From: Thermococcus sp. SY098
GTDB lineage: Archaea > Methanobacteriota_B > Thermococci > Thermococcales > Thermococcaceae
Reading direction: 5' to 3'
NCBI RefSeq assembly: GCF_035621495.1
Contig: NZ_CP141821.1
Span: 1,454,760-1,518,759, forward strand
DNA length: 64,000 nucleotides
Positions 50,720-59,738 of the stretch are shown one piece after another (the first letter of the stretch is position 1; each line of letters begins with the position of its first letter). The notes beneath the pieces are model-generated. The model saw only the letters and a program-made list of their open reading frames with translations. It ran no database searches and was not told the origin of the DNA. A program made the position numbers and the translations under genes.

Positions 50720-52975
50720 ATGGAGAAACGTGCATTATCACTTATGTTGGTCATTTTCATTATAACTTCCTACGGGCTTGTGGGAGCAAAGCCAATCTTA
50801 GACGGTTCTGTTGAGTTTTTAACAAAAACAAAGAATCTGGCTAATACAACCCAAGAGATAGGCTTGGTGTTACTCGCACTAACATCTGCACAGGGGAAAG
50901 TGGATTATGATCTCATTGAAAACATAACGTACATTGCCAATCTACTGGTCTCATGGCAGAATCCCGATGGTGGGTGGGGGTATTTCAAAGGTAGTGTGAG
51001 TAATGTTGTTGATACCTCCTATGCGGTTATCGCACTGAGTAAGGTGCTCCATCTTTATGAGAAAGGTACTCCCGAATATTCAAAAATCTTCCACGCACTT
51101 GATGATGGCATTTCATTTCTGCTGAGTTCTTATTCAGGCAGCGGTTGGGGGTATGTTCCTAAGACAGAACCAGAGTTTTATCCGACAGTCATGGCAATTT
51201 GGGCTTTGGGGGAGAATGGCTTTGGGGTGGATCATCCCTACATCAAAAGATCTCTCAGCTACATAGCTAATGTGAAGGAATATGGTATTGATAGGTATAA
51301 AGCGTTGGCTTTGGAGTTGTTAGCTTTTAAGAGCGTGGGAAAAGACGTTGATACAAACCTGGTAGGGGAGATAAAGAAGGCACTTGAATCAGGGAACCTA
51401 AGTGTAAGTGACAGGGCTCTGCTTACCTATGCTCTTGTGGATTATGAAGATGTTAACTTTGATGTCGCTAAAGCGCTCTTAATTTTGGAATCTCTAAAGA
51501 AAGGACAGTCCACATTCTACTGGAGTGATGAACCAAAACTGTTTTCTCAGGCACATCTGTTTGAAGCTTCCTCCTATGCAGTGCTGAGTTTTGCATTAAT
51601 AAGTGACAAGCTGAGCCAGGGGTTGGAAAATCCCTTTAAAACTTCCTGTGAGGCTTTGAAAAATGCTCAAAATCCTGATGGTGGCTGGAGCTATTATTAT
51701 GGTTTTCCATCTAATGAGAAGGCAACATACTATACACTAAAAGCTCTTAAATTATGCTATTTTAGAGATCCAAGCATTGAAAAAGGATTGAAGTGGGTAA
51801 GGGTAAAATACGAAGAAGACAAGTTAATTGCCAAGAAGAACAATGAAATATATTCGCCCTATGTTTATGCCCTTTTGACGCTCCTTGAATTTAACATGCT
51901 GAATGAAACAGAAAAAGAGGAAAACATTAAACTTATAGAAAGTATTCAGCTTGATACAGGAAAGTGGGGGAACTTTTTGGGTCCTCAGCCTTATGATACT
52001 GCCTTGGCAATTAAAGCGCTCCTTGCCCTTGGGGTTCCATCGAATAGTACCGAAATTCAAAGAGCAAAGAACTGGCTGCTTTCTATCTCAAAGACAGGAT
52101 GGGGAACTTACGTAGATACTGGATTTTACTCCTACATGCTCCCACCTGAGGTTTCTGTTACACTTGAAGTCCTTGAAGCTTTGGCACCAATTTCAACAAA
52201 AGACGAGCTGGAGCCTCATCTCAAATGGCTCCTTGAGCAGAGAACAGAAGATGGGGGATGGGCAAATATAAAGGAACACTACTTGATTGGAGTATTCCAG
52301 TATAAAGAAAAGCCAACAATTGAGCTCACAATAAGAGCTGCAGAACTATTAGCAGAATTTGGGTATGATTACCGAGAGGATGTTCTGAATTGGCTTATGG
52401 ATAAAAAGCACGGCGGTCTATGGGGAGATACAATTGTTGATTCTGCATTAGCCACACAATTCCTCTCCCAGTTTAAGTTTATACCCAAGATTAACCTCTA
52501 TGATGTGATAAGACTAATCCCAGAGCAGAAGTTTTATGTGGTTTACACCGATGATAGGAACTTAACGGCACAACAAATAAAAGCGTCTATCGACAAACTT
52601 TTCGAAACCAACACGACTGTTGAAAAGTTCCAAGGATTTGGAGATGCAAACTACATAGTGCTATCGGACTTCGGGGAGTTTAACATCAAGGATTATAACC
52701 CCTATGTGAAGCTTGAAGTGGACAATGAAACAATTCACATCAATGGAGAAGAATACAGCATTAAGAATACAGTTGTATTGATTCCAGGAAAGACCGAAAC
52801 GGGCTACATACTCTTTGTTTTCTATGAAAAAGGTCTTGATGATGTTGTAGCCAAGATATTTGATTCCGGTTTGGTGAAGTACCTCAAAGGCGATGCATTG
52901 GTTGTGACATATAAGGACAAGAACCATGATGGTGTTGTTGATTTAGATGAGCTGACTGTGAAGTTCTTGAGGTGA
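50720..52975 (+). CDS. Secreted protein with terpenoid-cyclase/prenyltransferase repeats and a terminal EF-hand loop
   Basis: This 751-aa protein has signal peptide ALSLMLVIFIITSYGLVGAK. The mature part is an alpha/alpha toroid: repeated Gly-Trp motifs include NPDGGWGYFKG, SGWGYV, NPDGGWSYYYG, DTGKWGNFLGP, TGWGTY and EDGGWANIKE, about seven in residues 75-590. A smaller alpha/beta domain follows, and the extreme C-terminus has DKNHDGVVDLDE (733-744), a canonical calcium loop. Such folds occur in squalene cyclases, complement C3/alpha-macroglobulin and pectate lyases. Extracellular location argues against a lipid cyclase. Function is unknown. Confidence 0.72.
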   Translation: MEKRALSLMLVIFIITSYGLVGAKPILDGSVEFLTKTKNLANTTQEIGLVLLALTSAQGKVDYDLIENITYIANLLVSWQNPDGGWGYFKGSVSNVVDTSYAVIALSKVLHLYEKGTPEYSKIFHALDDGISFLLSSYSGSGWGYVPKTEPEFYPTVMAIWALGENGFGVDHPYIKRSLSYIANVKEYGIDRYKALALELLAFKSVGKDVDTNLVGEIKKALESGNLSVSDRALLTYALVDYEDVNFDVAKALLILESLKKGQSTFYWSDEPKLFSQAHLFEASSYAVLSFALISDKLSQGLENPFKTSCEALKNAQNPDGGWSYYYGFPSNEKATYYTLKALKLCYFRDPSIEKGLKWVRVKYEEDKLIAKKNNEIYSPYVYALLTLLEFNMLNETEKEENIKLIESIQLDTGKWGNFLGPQPYDTALAIKALLALGVPSNSTEIQRAKNWLLSISKTGWGTYVDTGFYSYMLPPEVSVTLEVLEALAPISTKDELEPHLKWLLEQRTEDGGWANIKEHYLIGVFQYKEKPTIELTIRAAELLAEFGYDYREDVLNWLMDKKHGGLWGDTIVDSALATQFLSQFKFIPKINLYDVIRLIPEQKFYVVYTDDRNLTAQQIKASIDKLFETNTTVEKFQGFGDANYIVLSDFGEFNIKDYNPYVKLEVDNETIHINGEEYSIKNTVVLIPGKTETGYILFVFYEKGLDDVVAKIFDSGLVKYLKGDALVVTYKDKNHDGVVDLDELTVKFLR

Positions 52976-52982
52976 TTAAATC

Positions 52983-54077
52983 GTGAGGGCTTTAATAATA
53001 GGGATTGGGCAGTGTGGGACTAAGATAGCGGACTTGTTTGCATTAGTTGACTTTGAGGCTATAGCGATAAACACATCGAAAAGTGATCTGGAATACCTGA
53101 AACATATTCCCCAAGAGCGCAGGATACTCATTGGGGAAAGCCTAACTGGGGGGAAAGGTGTAAATGCGAATCCAGTATTGGGCAGGGAAGCCATGAAGCG
53201 GGACTTATCTTTGGTCATGAGAAAGATGAATTCAGTAATCGGATATGAGGATGTTGACATATTCTTCTTAACATTTGGCTTTGGAGGAGGCACTGGAGCA
53301 GGAGGGACCCCAGTTTTAGCTGAAGCTCTCAAGGAGGAATACCCGGACTCCCTTGTTGTGGCTATAGGTGCATTGCCTCTGAAAGAAGAGGGGATAAGAC
53401 CAACTATAAATGCAGCAATAACAATTGACAAGCTCTCAAAGTTTGCCGATTCAATAATTGCAATAGATAACAACAAGCTAAAAGAGACGGGGATGGGCAT
53501 AAGTAGGGCATATGAAAAGATAAACTATACAATAGTCGAGCGCATCGCCTCACTTTTGGCTTTAATTGATGTTCCTGGTGAGCAGACACTGGATGCAAGT
53601 GATTTGAAATTTGTACTTAAAGCCTTTGGTAGCTTTGCTACAGTTGGCTATGCAAAAGCAGAAGCGAATAAAGTCAAAAATCTCTCCCGTTTAATCCTCA
53701 AATCTTTTGAGAATGAGGGCCTTTACCTTGATGCAAACATAGAGTCTGCTCTATATGGATTGGTAGCAATTCATGGACCACCAGAACTTTTGAAAGCAAA
53801 TGAGATATTCGAGGCATTGGATTATCTCGCTCAGAAAATTAAAGGAAAGCAGATATTCAGAGGATTTTATCCTGATCCGAGAGAAAGGGAGGTCGAGGTA
53901 GTAACCCTTCTTAGCGGGATATATGAAAGTAGGAGCATAGAGAATATTATTTTGACAGCTAAGCGTTATGCTCAGTCTTTTATTAAGGCAAAAGAAGAAG
54001 CAGAAGTGAGGAAAAGAGAGCTTTTATCTGGTTTACCAGATTTTGATGACCTTTATCCTGGTGAGATAAATGAGTGA
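52983..54077 (+). CDS. FtsZ/CetZ-family tubulin-like GTPase
   Basis: This 364-aa cytoskeletal GTPase starts at GTG 52983 (GAGGTGATTAAATC before it): MRALIIGIGQCGTKIADLFA. The tubulin signature is FGFGGGTGAGGTPVLAEAL. It resembles the CetZ/FtsZ3-type branch more than canonical FtsZ because the N-terminus begins directly at the nucleotide-binding strand and there is no C-terminal FtsZ tail. CetZ proteins affect cell shape and motility in Haloarchaea. It sits between a secreted toroid protein and a pilin-like operon and overlaps the next gene by 8 nt. Confidence 0.82.
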   Translation: MRALIIGIGQCGTKIADLFALVDFEAIAINTSKSDLEYLKHIPQERRILIGESLTGGKGVNANPVLGREAMKRDLSLVMRKMNSVIGYEDVDIFFLTFGFGGGTGAGGTPVLAEALKEEYPDSLVVAIGALPLKEEGIRPTINAAITIDKLSKFADSIIAIDNNKLKETGMGISRAYEKINYTIVERIASLLALIDVPGEQTLDASDLKFVLKAFGSFATVGYAKAEANKVKNLSRLILKSFENEGLYLDANIESALYGLVAIHGPPELLKANEIFEALDYLAQKIKGKQIFRGFYPDPREREVEVVTLLSGIYESRSIENIILTAKRYAQSFIKAKEEAEVRKRELLSGLPDFDDLYPGEINE

Positions 54078-54702
54078 TGTAGTAAAAGATTCAGTTGAGG
54101 TCGCACTTGAACTTAATGAAAGGGAAGTTTACTCCCACATAGCCCACGAAAGTGCCGAGGATATCATCAGGATAATATCATCTCTTGATGCAGAGAGAGC
54201 TAAAAACAGGGGTGAGGTCATCTATTATCAAGATGATTGGGACGACTTAATTAGGCAGAGAATACAAAAAGGAAAGCGCCACACAGCTTTTGATTTCTAC
54301 AATCCAGCTTTGTTAAATATTTGGGAAGCTAAGGTAAAATATCTGAAAAAAGTCAAAAACTATGTAAAATTAGCAATGTTGGGCATATTGGTGTTTCTGG
54401 TAGCAACAATAATTTTATCTTTCTTTTTTGACACCCCATGGTTTTTAGTTGGAGTTAGTGCTCTTCCGCTGGTAATATTCTTCCATTCATATAGGAAAGA
54501 AAAACTTGACTTTACATATTATCAACTTACGCAGTTCTTCATAGATGAGCTTAGGGAGCTTGTTCTTAAACATCAGTTAGATAGCACAAGGTACAAGTTT
54601 AAAATATTCAGCTATGATTATTTTGGAATTCTGACAAGGAAAATAGGTTCAAGTATCTTTGCAATAGTCAAAACTGGGGAGAATATGACCAATACTGAAT
54701 GA
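54070..54702 (+). CDS. Membrane protein with two central helices
   Basis: This 210-aa protein has a soluble N-terminal half (residues 1-95) and two membrane helices (about 98-142; LAMLGILVFLVATIILSFFF and WFLVGVSALPLVIFF), then a soluble tail. I do not recognise the family. The coupled start inside the GTPase gene suggests that the two act together, perhaps anchoring the GTPase at the membrane (inference). Confidence 0.65.
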   Translation: MSDVVKDSVEVALELNEREVYSHIAHESAEDIIRIISSLDAERAKNRGEVIYYQDDWDDLIRQRIQKGKRHTAFDFYNPALLNIWEAKVKYLKKVKNYVKLAMLGILVFLVATIILSFFFDTPWFLVGVSALPLVIFFHSYRKEKLDFTYYQLTQFFIDELRELVLKHQLDSTRYKFKIFSYDYFGILTRKIGSSIFAIVKTGENMTNTE

Positions 54703-54753
54703 AAATTGTTAAATACTGCTTTAGAACCTAAAATAATAGTGGGAGTGGAAAAT

Positions 54754-55365
54754 ATGAAGAAGGCGCAGATTTCATTGGAGTTCATGTTGATATTTGGTAT
54801 ACTGCTTATCCTGCTGGCGTATTCCATTAATAATATAACTTTCAGTCAGAAGTCACAGTCAAATGAATTACTTCGTGTTCAGGTTAGCTTGGAAGCCAAA
54901 AGCCTCGCAAATTCAATTTCAAACACAATTTCTCAAGTTTATGCTCAGGGGCCAGGTTCCAAGGCAACCTCTTACATCACTCTGAGATACCTCAGGGATG
55001 AAAATTACCTGAAAAAATCATTTAATCTAAGTGGAAATCCGGAGATATTTATAACGTATCTCAACGGAACCTATGTTGGGATAATTGATACTGCTAATAA
55101 TAGCCTTGTAACGAGTGGGGCTGGAAAAAACACTTTCTGGAGCCAGTCATTATATAAGACTGATCTTATGGGGGGTACGGGCTTTACTCCGAGTGGAACT
55201 GCTATCTATAATGGAAACACAGTTAATGGCATTTTAATTGCAAATCCAGCTCAGCTTCCAACGACTCTTGTAATTATTGTTGAGTGGATTCCAAGAAATG
55301 GAAACACTTGGGTGCTTGATATAACAGCCGGTGAGCTTAGAATAAACATAGATCCTGGTGGGTGA
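54754..55365 (+). CDS. Pilin-like protein with class III signal peptide
   Basis: This 203-aa exported protein has MKKAQISLEFMLIFGILLIL, a class III (type IV pilin/archaellin) signal with the QISLEF core, followed by a long hydrophobic helix and an extracellular beta-rich domain. The ATG at 54754 follows GGGAGTGG; TTAAATACTG at about 54709 may be its own TATA element. It is the first of several pilin-like genes on this strand. Confidence 0.75.
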   Translation: MKKAQISLEFMLIFGILLILLAYSINNITFSQKSQSNELLRVQVSLEAKSLANSISNTISQVYAQGPGSKATSYITLRYLRDENYLKKSFNLSGNPEIFITYLNGTYVGIIDTANNSLVTSGAGKNTFWSQSLYKTDLMGGTGFTPSGTAIYNGNTVNGILIANPAQLPTTLVIIVEWIPRNGNTWVLDITAGELRINIDPGG

Positions 55366-55367
55366 AA

Positions 55368-55800
55368 ATGAAAAAAGGCCAGCTGAGTCTTGATCTCCTC
55401 TTTGCGGTCTTGCTGATAATAGTAACTTTGACAAACCTTACATATATGGCTACCAGTGAAATCAGTCATGCTGAAAGCTTTGATACCTTCACAAAGGTTA
55501 GGCTATTCTCCTCTACGTTGGTAGATCATAGTGCAAAGGTTTATGCGATCGGAGAGGGTTATAAGGTGAGGGAAGTTGCTCCAGACTTAAATGGTGGGAC
55601 AATTAGGGTTGTTTTTGATGGTGCAACAAAATAAAATAATAGTAAACGCAACTGTTAATGGAAGGAGTTTCTGGATTGTTAAAAATTCTACAGTGCCGTT
55701 GTCCACATCCAGTGTGAACTTAACCAGCAGTGAAGAATTCTGGATTACTGCTTATTACAACACAACTGAAGGGATGCTCTATGTTAAGGTCGAAAAATAA
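55368..55800 (+). pseudogene. Pilin-like gene with an apparent frameshift
   Basis: The start MKKGQLSLDLLFAVLLIIVT is a class III-like signal and the frame runs to RVVFDGATK with a stop at 55632-55634. In the +1 frame the sequence continues as KIIVNATVNGRSFWIVKNST up to 55800 and ends YVKVEK. Removing T55632 in ACAAAATAAAATAAT joins the two halves into a 143-aa pilin-like protein. The cause could be a real mutation, a sequencing error in an A-rich run, or programmed frameshifting. The next gene starts inside its end. Confidence 0.68.
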
Positions 55801-56251
55801 AGCCCAAACTGCCCTTGAGATGATGTTTATTGCGAGTATAATACTGATTGGAATTGCATTAGTTGTTCCATCTTATTTTGAGGAGAATAGGGATATGACA
55901 ATTGTCTCTTACGTTAGAGCTTCAGCTTCTCGTGCATGTGATTATTTAAATATGGGCGTGTTAACAGATGATCCGAGATACTCACCTTTGAATTCTGCTC
56001 TTGAAACATTGAATGGGCTTAATCCAAATTTAAGAGTTCTTAGAATTGAAACTTCACAAACTAATAATACTATAACGATTACCGTTGTCTTAACGACCCC
56101 CTACTCTGCTATAAATAATGAGACCTTGGCATCCGCAGTTGAGAACTTTATAGTGAGAGACTTAAATATGACAACAAACTTAATTCTCTCAAATGGGACA
56201 TTGTTTTATGGGGATACTGCAGTGAATATTGCTGTGAGGGTAGAGGGATGA
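55781..56251 (+). CDS. Pilin-like protein with class III signal peptide
   Basis: This 156-aa protein starts MLRSKNKAQTALEMMFIASI, a class III-like signal (KAQTALE) and a hydrophobic helix, then an extracellular Asn/Thr-rich domain (TNNTITITVVLTTPYSAINN). The ATG at 55781 overlaps the preceding gene by 20 nt. It overlaps the next gene by 4 nt. Confidence 0.72.
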   Translation: MLRSKNKAQTALEMMFIASIILIGIALVVPSYFEENRDMTIVSYVRASASRACDYLNMGVLTDDPRYSPLNSALETLNGLNPNLRVLRIETSQTNNTITITVVLTTPYSAINNETLASAVENFIVRDLNMTTNLILSNGTLFYGDTAVNIAVRVEG

Positions 56252-57645
56252 GGAGAGGTCAGCTCCTATCCATAGATGCACTGCTTTCACTTGTAATTGT
56301 CGTTATGGTCGTTGGGGTAGTTATAAATACAAATGATATGATAAAAGCTGAAATCACGAATTTGGTTGAATGGTATGACAGAGCAAACATTGCTAATAAC
56401 ATGCTGGATATCCTGACAAAAAGTCCGGGGTATCCTAAGGATTGGGATATCACTAATACCCCAATTAGGGTTCTTGGTTTAGTTTCTCCCAATTATCCTC
56501 CGTCTCTGGCTTATAACAAAATATTGGGGCTTAAAGAAAGAATTCAAGATGGAGATCCATCAGTTATAGATAGCTTAAGAAATCTAAGCTCTGGAAAAGA
56601 TTTTATGTTTGAGATATATCTCAGAAAATATTCAATTAGCACAAGTGGATTTCCAATCACTGGGATATATATTATTGTTGGAGCACCGAATAACAATGTT
56701 AATTTTAGGCTTTCAGATAGTGGAAATTCGCCTTTTGATGTTGTTTGTGGTTCTGTAACACTTAATGGAGAACCTCTCTCATCATCTGCTGGAAACATCC
56801 TACTCGATTTAACTCCTGGTGACGTTGTTGAATTTATACCTCTTGAAACAGTTTATGTATATTCCAGAGGGAGTCTTTTAGGAACAATTCCTCCCAACGC
56901 GGTTGTAACTGTTGAGGTTATTGATGTGGGATCAAACCTACAGTTAAGATACAATGCAGCAACATGCCAGCTTCAGTTCACTGGAATTGGAAGGGTTTAT
57001 GTTCAAGTTAAGGCTTATGCTCCTCAAGATGTCAACTTAACATATGATTTTACTCCCGTTTCCAATGTAACAGAACCATCCCTTAGAATAATTATGATAA
57101 ATGGTACAATTTATGCTCCAAACGGCACTCTGTATACATATAATGATGCCCTGAGTTCGATGAATAATTCTCAATGGGTTGAAGTCGCAGAAAGATCACT
57201 ATCAATGGTGAAGAAGATTTATAAAAGCAACCTAACATTAACTTCAGTTTTCAGTGGAGTGGAACCCATAATAATAGGAAAATTGAAGCTTGAAATACCC
57301 AACTATGCCTATTTGAACGTGACGTTGATAGGTACTGAGGCGAATGCATCATTTTTGGCTGTAAATGGAGATTCTGTTGTTGGTATATTTGCATATAAAT
57401 CCGGAAACATAACTGAAGCTGTAATTGTCGAGAACGGCACAATAGTGAAGAAATATTCTGGCTTAAAGGGAAATGTTATGATACCATTGAAGGATATCTT
57501 TCCGGAGGTTAACATAGCGGAGCTTTACATAACATCTTTTGAAGGAACTGAACTTTTTATCAATATTACTTGGAACTTGGGAGTTATACTGGAGCCAAGG
57601 GTAGAGTCATGTAGACTAAAGCTTTGGGTGTGGGATGAGAAATGA
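56248..57645 (+). CDS. Large surface protein with pilin-like N-terminus
   Basis: This 465-aa protein begins MRRGQLLSIDALLSLVIVVM, a class III-like signal followed by one membrane helix. The rest is extracellular, beta-rich, with many potential N-glycosylation sites. It is much larger than a pilin. It is coupled by ATGA to both neighbours, so it is part of one polycistron. It is likely a filament tip or assembly component (inference). Confidence 0.68.
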   Translation: MRRGQLLSIDALLSLVIVVMVVGVVINTNDMIKAEITNLVEWYDRANIANNMLDILTKSPGYPKDWDITNTPIRVLGLVSPNYPPSLAYNKILGLKERIQDGDPSVIDSLRNLSSGKDFMFEIYLRKYSISTSGFPITGIYIIVGAPNNNVNFRLSDSGNSPFDVVCGSVTLNGEPLSSSAGNILLDLTPGDVVEFIPLETVYVYSRGSLLGTIPPNAVVTVEVIDVGSNLQLRYNAATCQLQFTGIGRVYVQVKAYAPQDVNLTYDFTPVSNVTEPSLRIIMINGTIYAPNGTLYTYNDALSSMNNSQWVEVAERSLSMVKKIYKSNLTLTSVFSGVEPIIIGKLKLEIPNYAYLNVTLIGTEANASFLAVNGDSVVGIFAYKSGNITEAVIVENGTIVKKYSGLKGNVMIPLKDIFPEVNIAELYITSFEGTELFINITWNLGVILEPRVESCRLKLWVWDEK

Positions 57646-59738
57646 GAAGGCGGGGATTTGTATTAACATTGGATGCCTTACTGTCACTGCTTTTGATAAT
57701 GATATTTGTGTCCACGGTAGCTGTCATAGAGAATAATGTCGGTACATACACGACGTATATGAGAGAGCAAGAAAAGTACATAGCGGAGGATACACTAACC
57801 CTTTTAAGAAGTACCAGTTTAAAAGAACTCGTACCTCCACAAAAAATCCAAGAATGGCTTGCTGACGGGACTCTGAATACCACCCTTGTTTCTCCAGATA
57901 TGTCACCGCTGGATATTGTATCGACATATTGGGCAACTGAACTTATATATCCCTCTGCAAATCTAAGACATAAAGCTGAGATAATTTTAGGGTATGTTCT
58001 CAACAGAACTTTGAGGGGATATAACTATGAGCTTATGATAAACAACTATACGAGCCCATATTTGAGAAAAACTGGGAGTAACTCCTCAAGGGTCCCAAAC
58101 ATATCTCCTGCTACCCTTATTTTAAGCGGCTATGCTTACAATCAGACTCCGAGAGGGTATATGGCAAGGGCGTACCTGACAAAGGCTACATACAGAAGGC
58201 AGGAAATAATTGGCATACAAAGGGTTTTGGCGTACTGTGGAGTATCTAACACGTTTAGAGTGGAAGCTCCAATTCGTTTGCCTGATGATGCTTCGATTAA
58301 TAATGCAGACATTAGACTGGTTGCAAGGACTTCTGCTCAATATTCCTACTTCGAGCTAAATAATGTGACACTCCCATTGGGAACTTCTGACATAACTAAT
58401 ATCTTACACGGGGGATTAAACGTTTTGGAAGCCACCTTTACACCGGCATCTTGGTATTGTTACGAAATGGGATTCGGAAGCGGTTCAACTCTCTTTGCAG
58501 ATTATACAACAAATAGTCTAAGTGTAGAAGATCCCGCCACGAGATATGGTGAGTTATATCAGCTTGAGAGTGACAGAACGGGAATCTACTATTTAAATGC
58601 TCTTTTCGTACCAGGGAACATAACGGAGATAAATATTCACTTGGAAACTGAGGGAGTAAGAGATATAAGGATTTATTATAGCTATGGGTCATATCACTAT
58701 GAGCTTGTTCACAAAACTGTTCCCACCACAGGCAGGCAGATAGTTGATATAACAAACTCTGAAATCGTGTCTGCCTTAGCATCTTATGGATTTACATATG
58801 AGAATCTGAGTAGAACCTATTTCAAGCTGATAATAGCGCTTGACTCTTGGTGGGATGAATCTCAAAGGAGATTTGTGTACGACACTACTCCCAGGAGAAG
58901 AATACTCTATGGATATGGAGCTTCCAGAATAGAGATTAAGTACATTCCACGGGTTCTGGTAACTCAATATTCGATACCTCTGTCAATTTTTATTGATTAT
59001 AATGACATTACATACAACGGGCCATGCTATGGCGTTAGATGTGCCGAGATGACATTTGATTATACTCTTCCAGAAAATGCGAAACCATGGTACGTGGATA
59101 TATGGACTGCTATTCAGTTTACAACATTTACTCCAGACGCTACCATGACGCTTTCTGAAAATGGTTATACGTTCTACGACTATTACCCAGACATATATTT
59201 GATAAGGGTAGCATACACCCGATTAACTGACACCATGATGGTTCCTGGCCGTACAAATACATTCAGGGCATACAGTACCGATGCTTATCAGTTTGGATTC
59301 AGAGAGGGAGAAAGTAGGGGGGTTGTTAACTATTTCATAGAAGGATATGCTGGTTATGGGGATGTATTTCCCCAGCTTCTCCAAGGATATCCCCGATATA
59401 AAGGATATAACCTCACATATTGGTATTATGATGGTTCAAGTACTTATCAGCGACAAATATTGATCGGAGACCCTCCTTATAAGCCGATTACAGTTGATGA
59501 TCTGGATCCTGAAAGGTATGCTGTTGACGATGCGATACTAAGGCTTTTCAATAATCTCAACTATATCAACGATGTAAATCCAGATGACTGGAAAACACCC
59601 CCATACGATGGATCTCAAAATAATCCGATAGATGTGGACTTACCTGAGGGTGTTAAGATAGCATTTGCCTCGATGGGAGAGATACCCGGGCTATTCAAAC
59701 CTATCACAATAACCCTAAGAGTATGGAGGGAGCAATAA
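57642..59738 (+). CDS. Large surface protein with pilin-like N-terminus
   Basis: This 698-aa protein begins MRRRGFVLTLDALLSLLLIM, like its neighbour, with one N-terminal membrane helix. The extracellular part is rich in Tyr, Thr, Ser and Asn and looks like stacked beta domains. I see no known enzymatic motif. Its stop overlaps the next ATG (TAATG). Confidence 0.66.
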   Translation: MRRRGFVLTLDALLSLLLIMIFVSTVAVIENNVGTYTTYMREQEKYIAEDTLTLLRSTSLKELVPPQKIQEWLADGTLNTTLVSPDMSPLDIVSTYWATELIYPSANLRHKAEIILGYVLNRTLRGYNYELMINNYTSPYLRKTGSNSSRVPNISPATLILSGYAYNQTPRGYMARAYLTKATYRRQEIIGIQRVLAYCGVSNTFRVEAPIRLPDDASINNADIRLVARTSAQYSYFELNNVTLPLGTSDITNILHGGLNVLEATFTPASWYCYEMGFGSGSTLFADYTTNSLSVEDPATRYGELYQLESDRTGIYYLNALFVPGNITEINIHLETEGVRDIRIYYSYGSYHYELVHKTVPTTGRQIVDITNSEIVSALASYGFTYENLSRTYFKLIIALDSWWDESQRRFVYDTTPRRRILYGYGASRIEIKYIPRVLVTQYSIPLSIFIDYNDITYNGPCYGVRCAEMTFDYTLPENAKPWYVDIWTAIQFTTFTPDATMTLSENGYTFYDYYPDIYLIRVAYTRLTDTMMVPGRTNTFRAYSTDAYQFGFREGESRGVVNYFIEGYAGYGDVFPQLLQGYPRYKGYNLTYWYYDGSSTYQRQILIGDPPYKPITVDDLDPERYAVDDAILRLFNNLNYINDVNPDDWKTPPYDGSQNNPIDVDLPEGVKIAFASMGEIPGLFKPITITLRVWREQ

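Noticed and set aside
52976-53500. 174-codon frame antisense to the CetZ-like gene
   Set aside because: It is the complement of the Gly-rich, conserved GTPase coding sequence; the shadow frame has low-complexity Ser/Pro content only.
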